Numbered from the stretch's first letter, positions 10,394 through 20,336 are shown. The stretch is DNA of 64,000 nt from Sphingobium lactosutens (GCF_013393185.1 NZ_QJQX01000037.1:220046-284045), one strand, 5' to 3'. Notes: generated from the sequence alone by a model not told the origin. Made by a program: numbers and translations.

Positions 10394-10421
10394 AGGGCGC
10401 GTTCCTTGTGGAGCGCGCCCT
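10394..10421 (-). promoter_or_regulatory. Strong hairpin in the rpsB-tsf gap
   Basis: AGGGCGCG (10394-10401) pairs with CGCGCCCT (10414-10421), and the stem extends inward through TTCC/GGAG (one wobble pair) to a TTGT loop. No T-run follows on either strand, so it is more likely an attenuator, processing site or mRNA-stability hairpin between rpsB and tsf than a full terminator. That role is inferred. Confidence 0.5.
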
Positions 10422-10454
10422 AGCCTGTCATTCTTGCAGTTCGAAGACCGCGGA

Positions 10455-11213
10455 TCAGGCCTGAACGGCGATCTCTTCGGCTTCCGGCTCGGCCAGCGCG
10501 CCCAGGTCGACGCCCGAAGCCTGCTGCGCACCACGGTTGCCCTTGGTGGCGGCGGCGGCGATCGCGTCGCAATAGAGGCGGATGGCGCGGCTGGCGTCAT
10601 CGTTCGCCGGAACCGGGAAGGCGATGCCGTCGGGCGACACGTTCGAATCGAGGATCGCGACGACCGGGATACCCAGCGTGTTGGCTTCCTTGATCGCCAG
10701 CTCTTCCTTGTTGGCGTCGATCACGAACATGACATCGGGGATGCCGTTCATGTCGCGGATGCCGCCCAGCGACAGTTCCAGCTTCTCGCGCTCGCGGGTC
10801 ATCTGGAGGACTTCCTTCTTGGTGAAGCCGTGGGTGTCGCCCGACAGCTTCTCTTCGAGGGTCTTCAGGCGCTTGATCGAGCCGGAAATGGTCTTCCAGT
10901 TGGTGAGCATGCCGCCCAGCCAGCGATGGTTGACGAAGTGCTGGCCCGACTTGCGGGCGGCTTCGGCGATCGGATCCTGCGCCTGACGCTTGGTGCCGAC
11001 GAACAGCACCTTGCCACCGGCGGCGACGGTCGCCGACACGAAGTCCAGCGCGCGGCCGAACAGCGGCACGGTCTGCGACAGGTCGAGGATGTGGATGCCG
11101 TTGCGCTCGCCGAAGATGTACGGCTTCATGCGCGGGTTCCAGCGGTGGGTCTGGTGGCCGAAGTGGGCGCCAGCCTCGATCAATTGGTGCATGGTGACGA
11201 CAGGTGCCGCCAT
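10455..11213 (-). CDS. rpsB: 30S ribosomal protein S2
   Basis: S2 binds the 30S subunit near S1 and S8. The 252 aa contain the N-terminal signature [20 protein letters not shown] (about residues 10-29) and the second signature [20 protein letters not shown] with [17 protein letters not shown] in the C-terminal half. A short acidic tail with Ala/Glu ([15 protein letters not shown]) ends the protein. It is the first gene of the rpsB-tsf-...-bamA block. The leader upstream is long (about 250 nt to the next gene) and could hold feedback regulation. Confidence 0.97.
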   Translation of the reverse strand: MAAPVVTMHQLIEAGAHFGHQTHRWNPRMKPYIFGERNGIHILDLSQTVPLFGRALDFVSATVAAGGKVLFVGTKRQAQDPIAEAARKSGQHFVNHRWLGGMLTNWKTISGSIKRLKTLEEKLSGDTHGFTKKEVLQMTREREKLELSLGGIRDMNGIPDVMFVIDANKEELAIKEANTLGIPVVAILDSNVSPDGIAFPVPANDDASRAIRLYCDAIAAAATKGNRGAQQASGVDLGALAEPEAEEIAVQA

Positions 11214-11320
11214 AATCTTTCTCCTTCCGGTTGCTACCTCTGGGAATCAGGAACCAGCCAAGACCTGAAAGGCCGGGCAAGGCACCGGATATGTCGATTC
11301 CCATGTGGAATGGGCGCGCG

Positions 11321-11347
11321 TTTAGACGCGAAAAAAGACAATTGCAA
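11321..11347 (-). promoter_or_regulatory. Possible promoter for rpsB
   Basis: On the minus strand TTGCAA (11342-11347) is followed after 15 nt by TCTAAA (11321-11326), about 110 nt upstream of the rpsB start. The spacing is shorter than ideal, so this is a weak prediction. The rest of the gap between 11214 and 11468 shows no gene. Confidence 0.35.
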
Positions 11348-11468
11348 GGGTTGACGGCGCGCCCGAATGAGAACATAAGAAGAACAGACGGAACAAAGAC
11401 GGTTAGCAGCCGTTCCCATCGTCATAGTGAGCCATGGCGTTCATATGGCAAGATAGAAAGTGGTCGAC

Positions 11469-11696
11469 ATGTTCACTCTTGTTGCAGCGACTCTCTTTTC
11501 CGCCGCCTTCATGTTGGCGATCGGCACCATCGCGTGGATGTTCGCGGCCTATCATGACAAGATGGTGGCCGCCCTGCTGTTCCAGCCCATTCCGCAGACG
11601 CCGCAGGTCTATCATATCCGCGTCAGCCGTCCGCGCGTGACGCATGGCCTGCGCAAGGTGAACCGTCCCCTGCCCGTCGGCGCAATCGCAGCCTGA
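11469..11696 (+). CDS. Small hypothetical membrane protein (75 aa)
   Basis: I do not recognise this family. The product starts MFTLVAATLFSAAFMLAIGT and has one hydrophobic segment over residues 2-30. A basic, proline-containing tail follows (PQTPQVYHIRVSRPRVTHGLRKVNRP). That layout suggests a single-pass inner-membrane protein with a cytoplasmic or peptidoglycan-facing tail. The frame is clean and ends just before a good intrinsic terminator, which supports a real gene. GTG at 11460 would add three residues. It stands alone between divergent rpsB and convergent pssA. Confidence 0.65.
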   Translation: MFTLVAATLFSAAFMLAIGTIAWMFAAYHDKMVAALLFQPIPQTPQVYHIRVSRPRVTHGLRKVNRPLPVGAIAA

Positions 11697-11707
11697 TCTG
11701 ATTTATG

Positions 11708-11730
11708 GGGAGGGCAAGCCCCTCCCTTTT
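11708..11730 (+). terminator. Intrinsic terminator after the 75-aa membrane protein gene
   Basis: GGGAGGG (11708-11714) pairs with CCCTCCC (11720-11726), and TTTT follows directly. It lies 12 nt past the stop codon. Confidence 0.8.
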
Positions 11731-11768
11731 CCGTTCGTTTCGATCGCAGTCGAGACACACAGAGCAAC

Positions 11769-12551
11769 TCAGCCCTGAACCGCCGCCTCGCGCTGCCGCT
11801 TCACCTTGGCATAGGACATGATGCCGAACGGGATGAGCGCAATATAACCCGCACACAGGATCAGCAGCGTCAGCCAGGGATCCGTCACCAGCAGGGCCGC
11901 CATCAGCCCCGCCACCGCAATCGCCTCCAGCCTGATGCGCTTGCGCAATCGCAGCGCCGACCAGCTATAGGTGGCGATATTGGAGATCATCAGGAACGCC
12001 GCGAAGGCCGTCCAAGGGGCGACCACATACCAGGCGCGGAAAAACTCCTCGCCCGTCACCAGCCAGAGATAGAGCGGCACGAACGCCAGCCCGGCCCCGG
12101 CAGGCGCAGGAACGCCGGTCAGGAATCCCGCCGATTTGTGCGGCTGCTCATCCGCATCGATGTTCGCGTTGAAGCGGGCCAGTCGCAGCGCACAGGACAG
12201 CGCATGGGCCAATGCGAAGATCCAGCCGAATTTCGGCATGGCATGCAGCGACCAGAGATAGAGGATCAGGGCCGGCGCGACGCCGAACGCGATCGAATCG
12301 GACAGCGAGTCCAGTTCCGCGCCGAAACGGCTTTCGCCACGCAACATGCGCGCGATCCGGCCATCCAGCCCATCGAGCACGCCGGCGAACAGGATCGACA
12401 GAACCGCCCGCTCCCACTCGCCCGAAATGCCGTACCGCACGCCAGTCAGGCCGAAGCACAGCGCCATCGCCGTGACGGCGTTCGGCGCCAGCATCCGCAG
12501 GGTTATCCCCCGCCGCAGCCCGCGCGGCACCGTGCGTCGCTGGCGGCTCAA
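11769..12551 (-). CDS. pssA: CDP-diacylglycerol--serine O-phosphatidyltransferase
   Basis: PssA makes phosphatidylserine from CDP-diacylglycerol and serine in the inner membrane. The CDP-alcohol phosphotransferase motif is visible as DGLDGRIARMLRG followed by SRFGAELDSLSD, with its metal-binding Asp residues (about residues 60-87). Hydrophobic helices follow to the C-terminus. 260 aa is normal for the type II alphaproteobacterial enzyme. It lies 34 nt downstream of psd, which uses its product, so the pair forms a phosphatidylethanolamine operon. Confidence 0.95.
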   Translation of the reverse strand: MSRQRRTVPRGLRRGITLRMLAPNAVTAMALCFGLTGVRYGISGEWERAVLSILFAGVLDGLDGRIARMLRGESRFGAELDSLSDSIAFGVAPALILYLWSLHAMPKFGWIFALAHALSCALRLARFNANIDADEQPHKSAGFLTGVPAPAGAGLAFVPLYLWLVTGEEFFRAWYVVAPWTAFAAFLMISNIATYSWSALRLRKRIRLEAIAVAGLMAALLVTDPWLTLLILCAGYIALIPFGIMSYAKVKRQREAAVQG

Positions 12552-12585
12552 GCCAACCGCTCCGCCTGCTGGGAAAGGATGCGCG

Positions 12586-13320
12586 TCACTGCTGGATGCC
12601 CGCCACCACGCGGCGGTCGCCGATCTGGCCGAGGATCGTCTCGCCCGCGACGGTGCGCTGGCCCAGGATCACGCGCGGCGCGGTGCCGGCAGGCAGATAG
12701 ACGTCGACCCGGCTGCCGAAACGGATCAGGCCGATGCGCTGCCCTGCCGCGACCATGTCGCCAGGCTTGACGAAGGGCACGATGCGCCGCGCGACCAGAC
12801 CCGCAATCTGGGTGAAACCGACGCGCAACCCGTCATGACGTTCGACCAGGATATGCTGGCGCTCATTATCCTCGCTCGCCTTGTCGAGGTCCGCGTTGAG
12901 GAACTTGCCGGAGATATAGACGACCGACTTCACCGTGCCTCCGATCGGCGTGCGGTTGATGTGGACGTCGAATACGCTCATGAAGATGGACACGCGGATC
13001 AGCGGCTGGTCGCCCAGCCCATTTTCCCCGGCCATTTCGCGCGGCGGCGGCACGCGCTGGATCAGCGTCACCAGACCATCGGCCGGCGCGATGATCGCGC
13101 CTTCATCCTGCGGCACGGCGCGCACCGGATCGCGGAAGAAGGCGAACACCCAGATCGTCACCATGACCATCAGCCAGCCCAATATCTCCCACCCCACAAG
13201 GAACAGGAGGCCAGTGATCGCGGCGGCGATCAGGCCGAACTTCATCCCCTCCGGATGGACCGAAGGGAAGCGCCATTTAACATTGCCGCCGGCGGCAATC
13301 GTGATCTCGTCATTCTCCAT
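12586..13320 (-). CDS. psd: Phosphatidylserine decarboxylase proenzyme (short PSD-A type)
   Basis: Psd removes CO2 from phosphatidylserine to give phosphatidylethanolamine, using a pyruvoyl group made by self-cleavage. The 244 aa begin [25 protein letters not shown] and have two membrane helices (about residues 27-65). The cleavage site is the Gly-Ser in [13 protein letters not shown] near the C-terminus, so Ser becomes the pyruvoyl residue. The His in FDVHINRTP is the usual active-site partner. An upstream ATG at 13407 would add 29 unrelated residues, and I prefer 13320. It is followed by pssA. Confidence 0.95.
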   Translation of the reverse strand: MENDEITIAAGGNVKWRFPSVHPEGMKFGLIAAAITGLLFLVGWEILGWLMVMVTIWVFAFFRDPVRAVPQDEGAIIAPADGLVTLIQRVPPPREMAGENGLGDQPLIRVSIFMSVFDVHINRTPIGGTVKSVVYISGKFLNADLDKASEDNERQHILVERHDGLRVGFTQIAGLVARRIVPFVKPGDMVAAGQRIGLIRFGSRVDVYLPAGTAPRVILGQRTVAGETILGQIGDRRVVAGIQQ

Positions 13321-13481
13321 GGGCACCGTCTTTAGGGAGAGAGTGTTGCCCTGACAACGACCGATCCGGCGCATGGCTCCGCACGCGGCAGATTCCTGCC
13401 CCTCCATGGTTGAACATTGCCGCCGCTTTCCCTAGGGCGTCCCCATAATTCCACCCAAGAGAAAGAAGGCGAATAGGCGCT

Positions 13482-14705
13482 ATGGCGAAGATCAAGGTGA
13501 AAAACCCCGTCGTGGAGATCGACGGCGACGAAATGACCCGGATCATCTGGGAATGGATCCGTGAGCGCCTCATTCTCCCCTATCTCGACATCGACCTGAA
13601 ATATTACGACCTCAGCGTCGAAAAGCGCGACGAAACCAACGACCAGATCACGATCGATTCCGCGAACGCGATTAAGCAATATGGCGTCGGCGTGAAGTGC
13701 GCCACCATCACCCCCGACGAAGCCCGCGTCGAGGAATTCAACCTCAAGTCGATGTGGAAGTCGCCGAACGGCACGATCCGCAACATCCTGGGCGGCGTCG
13801 TGTTCCGCGAACCGATCGTCATCTCGAACGTGCCGCGCCTGATCCCCGGCTGGACCAAGCCGATCGTCGTCGGCCGTCATGCCTTCGGCGACCAGTATCG
13901 CGCGACCGATTTCAAGGTGCCCGGCGCCGGCAAGCTGCGCCTCGTCTTCGAAGGCGAGAATGGCGAGACGATCGACCGCGAAGTGTTCGACTTCCCCGGC
14001 TCGGGCGTCGCGATGGCGATGTACAACCTCGACGATTCGATCCGCGACTTCGCCCGCGCCTCGTTCAACTATGGCCTGAACCTCAAGTGGCCGGTCTACC
14101 TGTCGACCAAGAACACCATCCTCAAGGCCTATGACGGCCGCTTCAAGGATCTGTTCCAAGAAGTGTTCGAGACCGAGGGCTTCGCGCAGAAGTTCAAGGA
14201 CACCGGCATCGTCTACGAACATCGCCTGATTGACGACATGGTGGCGTCCGCCCTCAAGTGGAGCGGCGAATTCGTCTGGGCTTGCAAGAATTATGACGGC
14301 GACGTCCAGTCGGACCAAGTCGCCCAGGGCTTCGGCTCGCTCGGCCTCATGACCTCGGTCCTGCTCTCGCCCGACGGCAAGACGGTGGAAGCCGAAGCCG
14401 CGCACGGCACCGTCACCCGCCACTATCGCCAGCACCAGCAGGGCAAGGCGACCTCGACCAACCCGATCGCCTCGATCTTCGCCTGGACCGGTGGCCTCAA
14501 GTTCCGCGGCAAGTTCGACGAGACGCCCGATGTCGTGAAGTTCGCCGAAACGCTGGAAAAGGTCTGCATCCAGACCGTCGAAAGCGGCGCGATGACCAAG
14601 GATCTGGCCTTGCTGATCGGCCCGGATCAGGCCTGGATGACCACGGAACAGTTCTTCGAGGCGATCCGCGCCAACCTGGAAACCGAAATGGGCAAGTGGA
14701 ACTGA
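13482..14705 (+). CDS. icd: NADP-dependent isocitrate dehydrogenase
   Basis: Icd oxidises isocitrate to 2-oxoglutarate with NADP+ in the TCA cycle. The 407 aa match the eukaryote-like homodimeric type found in alphaproteobacteria. It starts [20 protein letters not shown], with the substrate-binding [12 protein letters not shown] (about residue 95) and YENRLIDD-type metal site seen as [15 protein letters not shown]. The NADP loop [17 protein letters not shown] (near residue 307) carries the Arg/His pair for the 2'-phosphate. A monocistronic gene: a terminator follows and psd is divergent. Confidence 0.97.
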   Translation: MAKIKVKNPVVEIDGDEMTRIIWEWIRERLILPYLDIDLKYYDLSVEKRDETNDQITIDSANAIKQYGVGVKCATITPDEARVEEFNLKSMWKSPNGTIRNILGGVVFREPIVISNVPRLIPGWTKPIVVGRHAFGDQYRATDFKVPGAGKLRLVFEGENGETIDREVFDFPGSGVAMAMYNLDDSIRDFARASFNYGLNLKWPVYLSTKNTILKAYDGRFKDLFQEVFETEGFAQKFKDTGIVYEHRLIDDMVASALKWSGEFVWACKNYDGDVQSDQVAQGFGSLGLMTSVLLSPDGKTVEAEAAHGTVTRHYRQHQQGKATSTNPIASIFAWTGGLKFRGKFDETPDVVKFAETLEKVCIQTVESGAMTKDLALLIGPDQAWMTTEQFFEAIRANLETEMGKWN

Positions 14706-14742
14706 TCCCTTTCCTTACGGTTTCAGTACGGTAACGGAACGA

Positions 14743-14776
14743 GGCGGCGCCGCATCCCGGCGCCGCCTTTTTCTTT
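14743..14776 (+). terminator. Intrinsic terminator after icd
   Basis: GGCGGCGCC (14743-14751) pairs perfectly with GGCGCCGCC (14759-14767) around a 7-nt loop, followed by TTTTTCTTT. Confidence 0.9.
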
Positions 14777-14801
14777 GGCAGCAACGACCGGGAGACTGAC
14801 C

Positions 14802-16415
14802 TTGACCACCACCGCCAAGAAACGCCTGGAGGTCCGCGCCGCGGTCCCGTCCGACGTGCGCGGCATCCAGCGGCTGATCGCCCGCGTCTATCCCGGCCTG
14901 CCCAATTATTCGCTGGCTACCCTGCGCGGCCAGATCAACAATTTCCCGACCGGCTGCTTCGTCGCCCTCTATGACAGCAAGGTCGTGGGCTATTGCGCGA
15001 CCATGCGCGTCAGCAAGAGCATGGCCTTTTCCTATCATGACTGGGAGGAGATCACCGCCAACGGCTTCGGCACGCGCCACAGCGCGGCGGGCGAATGGCT
15101 CTATGGTTATGAAATGGCGGTCGATCCCAAGCTGCGCGGCCTGCGCATAGGCCAGCGCCTCTATGACGAGCGCAAGGAACTGGCCGAGGAACTGGACCTG
15201 CATGGCATCGTCATCGCCGGCCGCATGCCCGGCTATGCCCGCGCCAGGCGCCGCGTCGGCAGCCCGGCCGACTATCTGGAAAAGGTGATCCAGGGTAAGC
15301 TGCGCGATCAGGTCATCAGTTTCCAGCTCAAGAACCAATTCGAGCCGCTCGGCGTGCTCGAAAATTACCTGCCGGAAGACAAGCAGTCGGACGGCCATGC
15401 CGCGCATCTCGTCTGGCGCAATCCCTATGTCGACCCCGACGAGGCGCCCGAAATGCGCGTGCCGCGCGGCGTGGAGAGCGTCCGCCTCGCCACCTGCCAG
15501 CTTCAGGCGCGCGCCGTGAAGGATTTCGACGAGTTCGTCCGCAACATCGAATATTTCGTCGATGTCGCCGCCGATTATCGATCCGACTTCATCGTCTTCC
15601 CGGAGCTTTTCACCCTTCCCCTCCTCTCCTTCGAAACGAAGAAGCTGACGCCGATCGAGGCGATCGACAAGTTGACCGCATACACCCCGCGCCTGACCAA
15701 GGAACTGACGCGGATGGCGCTGGAATATAATATCAACATCATCGGCGGCTCTCACCCGACCCGCGCCGACGATGGCGATATCCAGAATATCGCTTATGTC
15801 GCGCTGCGGGACGGATCGGTCCATACGCAGGAAAAAATCCACCCGACCCCCAATGAGGCCTTCTGGTGGAACATCAAGGGCGGCGACGCGCTCGACGTGA
15901 TCCAGACCGACTGCGGCCCGATCGGCGTCCTCATCTGCTATGACAGCGAGTTTCCCGAACTGGCGCGGCGGCTGGTGGATCAGGGCGCGCGGATCATCTT
16001 CGTGCCCTTCTGCACCGATTCCCGCCTCGGCTATATGCGCGTGCGCTATTGCGCGCAGGCCCGCGCGATCGAAAATCAATGCTATGTCGTCATGTCGGGC
16101 AATGTCGGCAACCTGCCGAACGTCGACAATATGGACATCCAATATGCCCAGAGCGCGATCCTGACGCCCTGCGACCTGCCTTTCGCCCGCGACGGCATCG
16201 CGGCCGAATCCACCGAGAATGTCGAAACGCTGACCATGGCCGACGTGAACCTGGCGGACCTCAGCTGGGCACGCGCCGAAGGGACCGTGCGCAACCTTCG
16301 CGACCGCCGATTCGACCTCTATCATATCGACTGGGACAGCAATCCCGACCATGGCCATGCGCCCAGCGGCGGGCCGGTTCCGGCAGGCGGCCATAATTCG
16401 CCGGGGGGTGGATAA
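14802..16415 (+). CDS. GNAT acetyltransferase fused to a carbon-nitrogen hydrolase (nitrilase superfamily)
   Basis: Two enzymes are joined in 537 aa. Residues about 10-200 form a GNAT domain; the acetyl-CoA loop reads LRGLRIGQRLYDERK. Residues about 225-520 form a nitrilase-superfamily domain with the full Glu-Lys-Cys triad: IVFPELF (Glu), TQEKIHPTPNE (Lys) and GVLICYDSEFPE (Cys). Such fusions are known but their substrates are mostly unknown; a role in amide or acylated-amine turnover is only a guess. TTG at 14802 is the likely start, with GGGAGA about 8 nt upstream. An earlier TTG lies inside the icd terminator. The gene is monocistronic and convergent with anmK. Confidence 0.92.
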   Translation: MTTTAKKRLEVRAAVPSDVRGIQRLIARVYPGLPNYSLATLRGQINNFPTGCFVALYDSKVVGYCATMRVSKSMAFSYHDWEEITANGFGTRHSAAGEWLYGYEMAVDPKLRGLRIGQRLYDERKELAEELDLHGIVIAGRMPGYARARRRVGSPADYLEKVIQGKLRDQVISFQLKNQFEPLGVLENYLPEDKQSDGHAAHLVWRNPYVDPDEAPEMRVPRGVESVRLATCQLQARAVKDFDEFVRNIEYFVDVAADYRSDFIVFPELFTLPLLSFETKKLTPIEAIDKLTAYTPRLTKELTRMALEYNINIIGGSHPTRADDGDIQNIAYVALRDGSVHTQEKIHPTPNEAFWWNIKGGDALDVIQTDCGPIGVLICYDSEFPELARRLVDQGARIIFVPFCTDSRLGYMRVRYCAQARAIENQCYVVMSGNVGNLPNVDNMDIQYAQSAILTPCDLPFARDGIAAESTENVETLTMADVNLADLSWARAEGTVRNLRDRRFDLYHIDWDSNPDHGHAPSGGPVPAGGHNSPGGG

Positions 16416-16467
16416 ATCCGCCTCCGCACATATCCAGGGGCAGCATTACCGTTCGGACTGGAACCGA

Positions 16468-17553
16468 TCAGGCCCGGAACAGCACCCCGCCTGTCATCGG
16501 CGCCGGTGCGCCCGTCGTCCCCGGAAAGCTGATCGCCAGCCCTTTCAGGCGCCGCACCGCCATATAGGCGAAGCCCTGCGCCTCCAGCGCGTCACCATCC
16601 CAGCCCAGTTCGTCCACGCTCAGCACCTGCGCTCCCGTCCGCTGCGCCAGCATCGCCATCAGCGTCGCATTATGCCGCCCGCCGCCCGCGACATGGATCT
16701 GCGCCGGCCGCTCGGGGAGATGATCGACACCCCGCGCCACCGCCGCCGCCGTGAACGCCGTCAGGGTTGCCGCGCCATCTTCCAGATTCATGCCCCGAAC
16801 AGCGTCGATGCTGAACTGCTCGCGGTCGATGCTCTTGGGCGGAGGCGCTGCGAACCAGGGATCGGCCATCAATGCCGCCAGCCGCGCTTCGTCCACCGTT
16901 CCCCGCGCAGCGCACGCTCCACCCGCGTCATAGGCGGCATCGCCATGGGTCTGCATCCAGTTGTCGATCAGCCCACTCGCCATGCCGGTGTCGAAGGCGA
17001 CCAGCGTCCCGTCCGACCCGATGAAGGTGATGTTCGCCACCCCGCCCAGATTGAGCACGGCCGCCGGCTTTGCCAGCCCATCGGCCAACGCGCGATGATA
17101 GACCGGCAGCAGCGGCGCGCCCTGCCCGCCCGCCGCCACATCGGCGCTGCGCAGGTCGCCGACGACGGAAATCCCGAACGCCCCGGCCAGCGCTGCGCCA
17201 TCACCAATCTGCCAGGTCCAACCCCATTCCGGCCGGTGCGCGACAGTATGACCGTGAAAGCCGATCACGCCCACATCCTGCGCGATATGCCCGCTGCGTC
17301 CCAGCAAGTCCGCCACCGCCTTCACATGATATTCGGTCAGGTCCGCCTCGACCGACGCGATCAGCGGCTCGAAGCCCGGTTTCTTCATCGCCATCGCCCG
17401 CTGGCACGCCTCGGCCAGCCGCAGGCGGAACCCGTCATCATATTGCATGGCGTGAAACGCGATCGCCTCGACTTGCCCCGCGCCATCCGTCTCGATGAGC
17501 GCGGCGTCGATCCCGTCGCGCGATGTGCCGGACATCAGGCCGATAGCTAGCAT
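16468..17553 (-). CDS. anmK: Anhydro-N-acetylmuramic acid kinase
   Basis: AnmK phosphorylates and opens 1,6-anhydro-MurNAc during peptidoglycan recycling, giving MurNAc-6-phosphate. The 361 aa start with the family signature MLAIGLMSGTSRDGIDAALI. The ASKHA-type phosphate loops are visible further on (LNLGGVANITFIG; AFDTGMASGLIDNW) and the C-terminal HVAGGGRHNATLM. ATG at 17553 is used; a TTG two codons upstream is possible. It is divergent from tyrS. nagZ, another recycling enzyme, is 10 kb away. Confidence 0.95.
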   Translation of the reverse strand: MLAIGLMSGTSRDGIDAALIETDGAGQVEAIAFHAMQYDDGFRLRLAEACQRAMAMKKPGFEPLIASVEADLTEYHVKAVADLLGRSGHIAQDVGVIGFHGHTVAHRPEWGWTWQIGDGAALAGAFGISVVGDLRSADVAAGGQGAPLLPVYHRALADGLAKPAAVLNLGGVANITFIGSDGTLVAFDTGMASGLIDNWMQTHGDAAYDAGGACAARGTVDEARLAALMADPWFAAPPPKSIDREQFSIDAVRGMNLEDGAATLTAFTAAAVARGVDHLPERPAQIHVAGGGRHNATLMAMLAQRTGAQVLSVDELGWDGDALEAQGFAYMAVRRLKGLAISFPGTTGAPAPMTGGVLFRA

Positions 17554-17609
17554 AGTCAAAACACTCCGCCTCTTTTACAGTCGCAACCGCAATGCTACAG
17601 GCGCGCGCC

Positions 17610-18827
17610 ATGAGCAACTATCAGTCCGACCTCCTGCGCCTGCTCGAAGCGCGCGGCTACATCCACCAGCTGACCGATGCGGAAGGGCTGGACGCCCTTG
17701 CCGGCAAGCAGGTGGTGCCGGGCTATATCGGCTTCGATCCGACCGCGCCGTCGCTTCATGTCGGCCATCTCGTGTCGATCATGATGCTGCGCCAGTTGCA
17801 GAAGGCCGGTCACAAGCCGATCGTCCTGATGGGCGGCGGCACCGGCAAGATCGGCGATCCCAGCTTCAAGGACGAAGCGCGCAAACTGCTGACGGTCGAC
17901 AGCATCAAGGACAATGTCGCCAGCATCAAGCGCGTGTTCGAACGCTTCCTGACCTTTGGAGACGGCCCGACCGACGCGATCATGGTCGACAATGCCGACT
18001 GGCTCGACAAACTGGAATATATCCCGTTCCTGCGCGACATCGGCCAGCATTTTTCGGTCAATCGGATGCTGAGCTTCGATTCGGTGAAGCTGCGCCTCGA
18101 CCGCGAACAATCGCTCAGCTTCCTCGAATTCAACTATATGATCCTCCAGGCCTATGATTTCCTGGAATTGTCGCGCCGCTCGGCCTGCCGCCTCCAGATG
18201 GGTGGCTCCGACCAGTGGGGCAATATCGTCAACGGCGTCGAACTCGCGCGCAGGGTCGACGGGACGCAGGTCTTCGGCCTCACCACCCCGCTGCTCACCA
18301 ATGCCGACGGCACGAAGATGGGCAAGACCGTAGGCGGCGCCGTGTGGCTGAACGAGGATCAGCTGTCGCATTACGACTATTGGCAGTTCTGGCGGAACAC
18401 CGCGGACGCCGACGTCGCCAATCGCCTGCGCCTGTTCACCGACCTGCCGATGGACGAGGTGAACCGCCTCGCCGCGCTTCAGGGCGCGGAGATCAACGAG
18501 GCGAAGAAGATCCTCGCCAATGAGGCGACGGCGCTTTGCCGCGGCCTCGACGCCGCGACGGCATCGGCGGAAACGGCCCGCAAGACATTCGAGGAAGGCG
18601 CATCGGACGCCAACCTGCCGACCGTCAGCCTTGGCGCGGACGGCCTCAACGTCGTGCAGGCGACGACCGGCCTCGGCTTCGCAACGTCCAACAAGGAAGT
18701 GCGGCGCAAGCTGACCGAGGGCGCGATCAAGGTGAATGGCGAAGTCGTCACAGACCCGGCCGTCACGCTGAAGCCCGGCGACAAGCTCAGCTTCGGCGCG
18801 AAGAAGCACGGTCTTATCGTCGCCTGA
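17610..18827 (+). CDS. tyrS: Tyrosyl-tRNA synthetase
   Basis: TyrS is a class I aminoacyl-tRNA synthetase. In the 405 aa the HIGH motif appears as HVGH (in SLHVGHLVS, about residue 50) and the KMSKS loop as KMGKT ([14 protein letters not shown], about residue 235). The tyrosine pocket motif GGSDQWGNI and a C-terminal S4-like RNA-binding domain ([20 protein letters not shown]) are present. Start ATG 17610 gives [17 protein letters not shown]; an ATG six codons upstream is less likely. Confidence 0.97.
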   Translation: MSNYQSDLLRLLEARGYIHQLTDAEGLDALAGKQVVPGYIGFDPTAPSLHVGHLVSIMMLRQLQKAGHKPIVLMGGGTGKIGDPSFKDEARKLLTVDSIKDNVASIKRVFERFLTFGDGPTDAIMVDNADWLDKLEYIPFLRDIGQHFSVNRMLSFDSVKLRLDREQSLSFLEFNYMILQAYDFLELSRRSACRLQMGGSDQWGNIVNGVELARRVDGTQVFGLTTPLLTNADGTKMGKTVGGAVWLNEDQLSHYDYWQFWRNTADADVANRLRLFTDLPMDEVNRLAALQGAEINEAKKILANEATALCRGLDAATASAETARKTFEEGASDANLPTVSLGADGLNVVQATTGLGFATSNKEVRRKLTEGAIKVNGEVVTDPAVTLKPGDKLSFGAKKHGLIVA

Positions 18828-18843
18828 TGCTGGTTAAAGGGAA

Positions 18844-18870
18844 AGAGCGTTAGCCAGTGGTTAACGCTCT
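18844..18870 (+). terminator. Hairpin after tyrS
   Basis: AGAGCGTTA (18844-18852) pairs perfectly with TAACGCTCT (18862-18870) across a 9-nt loop. No T-run follows, so termination would be weak or Rho-assisted. Confidence 0.5.
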
Positions 18871-18913
18871 CCCCTAGTAAAGCGTCCATGTCCGAGGGAC
18901 TAGACTCGGGCGC

Positions 18914-19270
18914 ATGTCCTCCTCGGTCTTCGCCAATCTCGGCCATGTGCTGCGCACGCGCGACCCTTCGGTCGAGCAGAGGCGCGCGCAACGCGACCTG
19001 GTCGACATGGTCAGCCACGCCACCGCGCGCGGCCGCACCCAGGGCATCCGCATCATCAACATCTCCGCGCTGGGCCTGATGTGCCGCACCGACGGCGAGT
19101 TCCTGACCGGGGAGCGCATCACCGTCTGGTTGCCGGTGCTGAAGGATTATCCCGCCGTCATCCGCTGGGCGCAAGATGGGCGTGCCGGCATGGAGTTCAT
19201 GGAACCGGTCAAGCCACGGCTCTACGACGCGATGATGGCGCTCATTCCGCCGCGCCGTACCGCCTGGTAG
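18914..19270 (+). CDS. PilZ domain protein (putative c-di-GMP effector)
   Basis: The 118-aa protein is a single PilZ-like domain. The N-terminal RRAQRDLVDMV region could supply the basic RxxxR-type motif, and NISALGL matches the (D/N)xSxxG motif that binds cyclic di-GMP. The region between them, HATARGRTQGIRII, is typical of sphingomonad PilZ proteins. No partner domain is fused, and the neighbours (tyrS, mscS) give no hint about its target. Its 3' end overlaps the convergent mscS-like gene by 29 nt. Confidence 0.8.
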   Translation: MSSSVFANLGHVLRTRDPSVEQRRAQRDLVDMVSHATARGRTQGIRIINISALGLMCRTDGEFLTGERITVWLPVLKDYPAVIRWAQDGRAGMEFMEPVKPRLYDAMMALIPPRRTAW

Positions 19271-20336
19271 CAGCTTCCAGCGCCACAAGGCCCTCGCCCG
19301 CTTCCACCCGCTGACGCCCGCGCACCAGCGCCTCGGGCATGTCGGTCCGCAGGAAGGTGAGCATCGCCTCCCGCACCTCGCAGCGCAGGTCGAAGGCGAT
19401 GCCCGCATTGCGCGCGCTCAGCAGGCCGCGCAGTTCCAGCGCATCGGCGCGATGGTCCGTTACCTGCAGGATCGCGACCCGCCCGTCCCAGCGGCTGTTG
19501 GCCTTCACGGCCTCTACGAAGCAGGCACGGATACGTTCGATATCGGCGGTCGGATCGACATAGAGAAAGACCGTGCCCAGCAGGTCGGACGTCTTCGTCG
19601 TCCAGTTCTGGAAAGGCTTTTCGAGGAAATAGGATACCGGCACCACCATGCGCCGGTCGTCCCATATGCGCACGATGACATAGGTCAGCTTGATCTCCTC
19701 GATCCGTCCCCATTCGCCTTCGATGATGACGACATCGTCCAGCCGGATCGGCTCGGAAAAGGCCATCTGGATGCCGGCGATCAGATTCTTGAGCGCCGGT
19801 TGCGCCGCCGCGCCGACCGCGAGGGCAGCCAGCCCCGCCGACGCCATCAGCGACACGCCGATCGTTCGCACGCCCGGAATGGCGATCAGCATCATCGCGA
19901 TCACGAAGAAGCCGACGATGCACTGGCAGATGCGATAGAGGATGCTGATCTTGGTCCGTTGCCGCCGGGCCTTGAGGTTATCCTCGACGCTGATGTCGGC
20001 GCGCTCTTCCAGCATCGCCTTGCCCGCGCGCATCACCCGCAGGATCAGCCAGCCGACGAGCAGCGCAAAGATCATGCGCGCGCCGATCGACCATATATCC
20101 TCGATACGTTCGCCCAGTTCGATCGACTTGAGGCCCGCCCCCAGCGCCAGAAGCACGACCAGCCATCGGGTCGGCTGGAAGATGGCGGGCAGCAGTACCG
20201 GCTCGATCCGCGCGCGCTTCACCACGCGCACCGCGATCCAGTAGAGCGCCCAATGAATGACGAAGGCGATAGCCACCGACAGCGCGATCGAAAGCGCGGC
20301 CATCGGCGAGATATGGGTCAGGCTGATGTCGGACAT
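19242..20336 (-). CDS. Small-conductance mechanosensitive channel (MscS family)
   Basis: MscS channels open under membrane tension and release solutes during hypo-osmotic shock. The 364-aa protein has N-terminal membrane helices (SIALSVAIAFVIHWALYWIA and others). The pore helix region GLAALAVGAAAQPALKNLIA is Gly/Ala-rich, as in MscS TM3. The following beta domain reads IRLDDVVIIEGEWGRIEEI with VVPVSYFLEKPFQNWT, a classic family signature. Start ATG 20336 (MSDISLTHIS) is used; the frame stays open far upstream but without coding character. It overlaps the PilZ gene tail-to-tail. Confidence 0.93.
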   Translation of the reverse strand: MSDISLTHISPMAALSIALSVAIAFVIHWALYWIAVRVVKRARIEPVLLPAIFQPTRWLVVLLALGAGLKSIELGERIEDIWSIGARMIFALLVGWLILRVMRAGKAMLEERADISVEDNLKARRQRTKISILYRICQCIVGFFVIAMMLIAIPGVRTIGVSLMASAGLAALAVGAAAQPALKNLIAGIQMAFSEPIRLDDVVIIEGEWGRIEEIKLTYVIVRIWDDRRMVVPVSYFLEKPFQNWTTKTSDLLGTVFLYVDPTADIERIRACFVEAVKANSRWDGRVAILQVTDHRADALELRGLLSARNAGIAFDLRCEVREAMLTFLRTDMPEALVRGRQRVEAGEGLVALEAATRRYGAAE

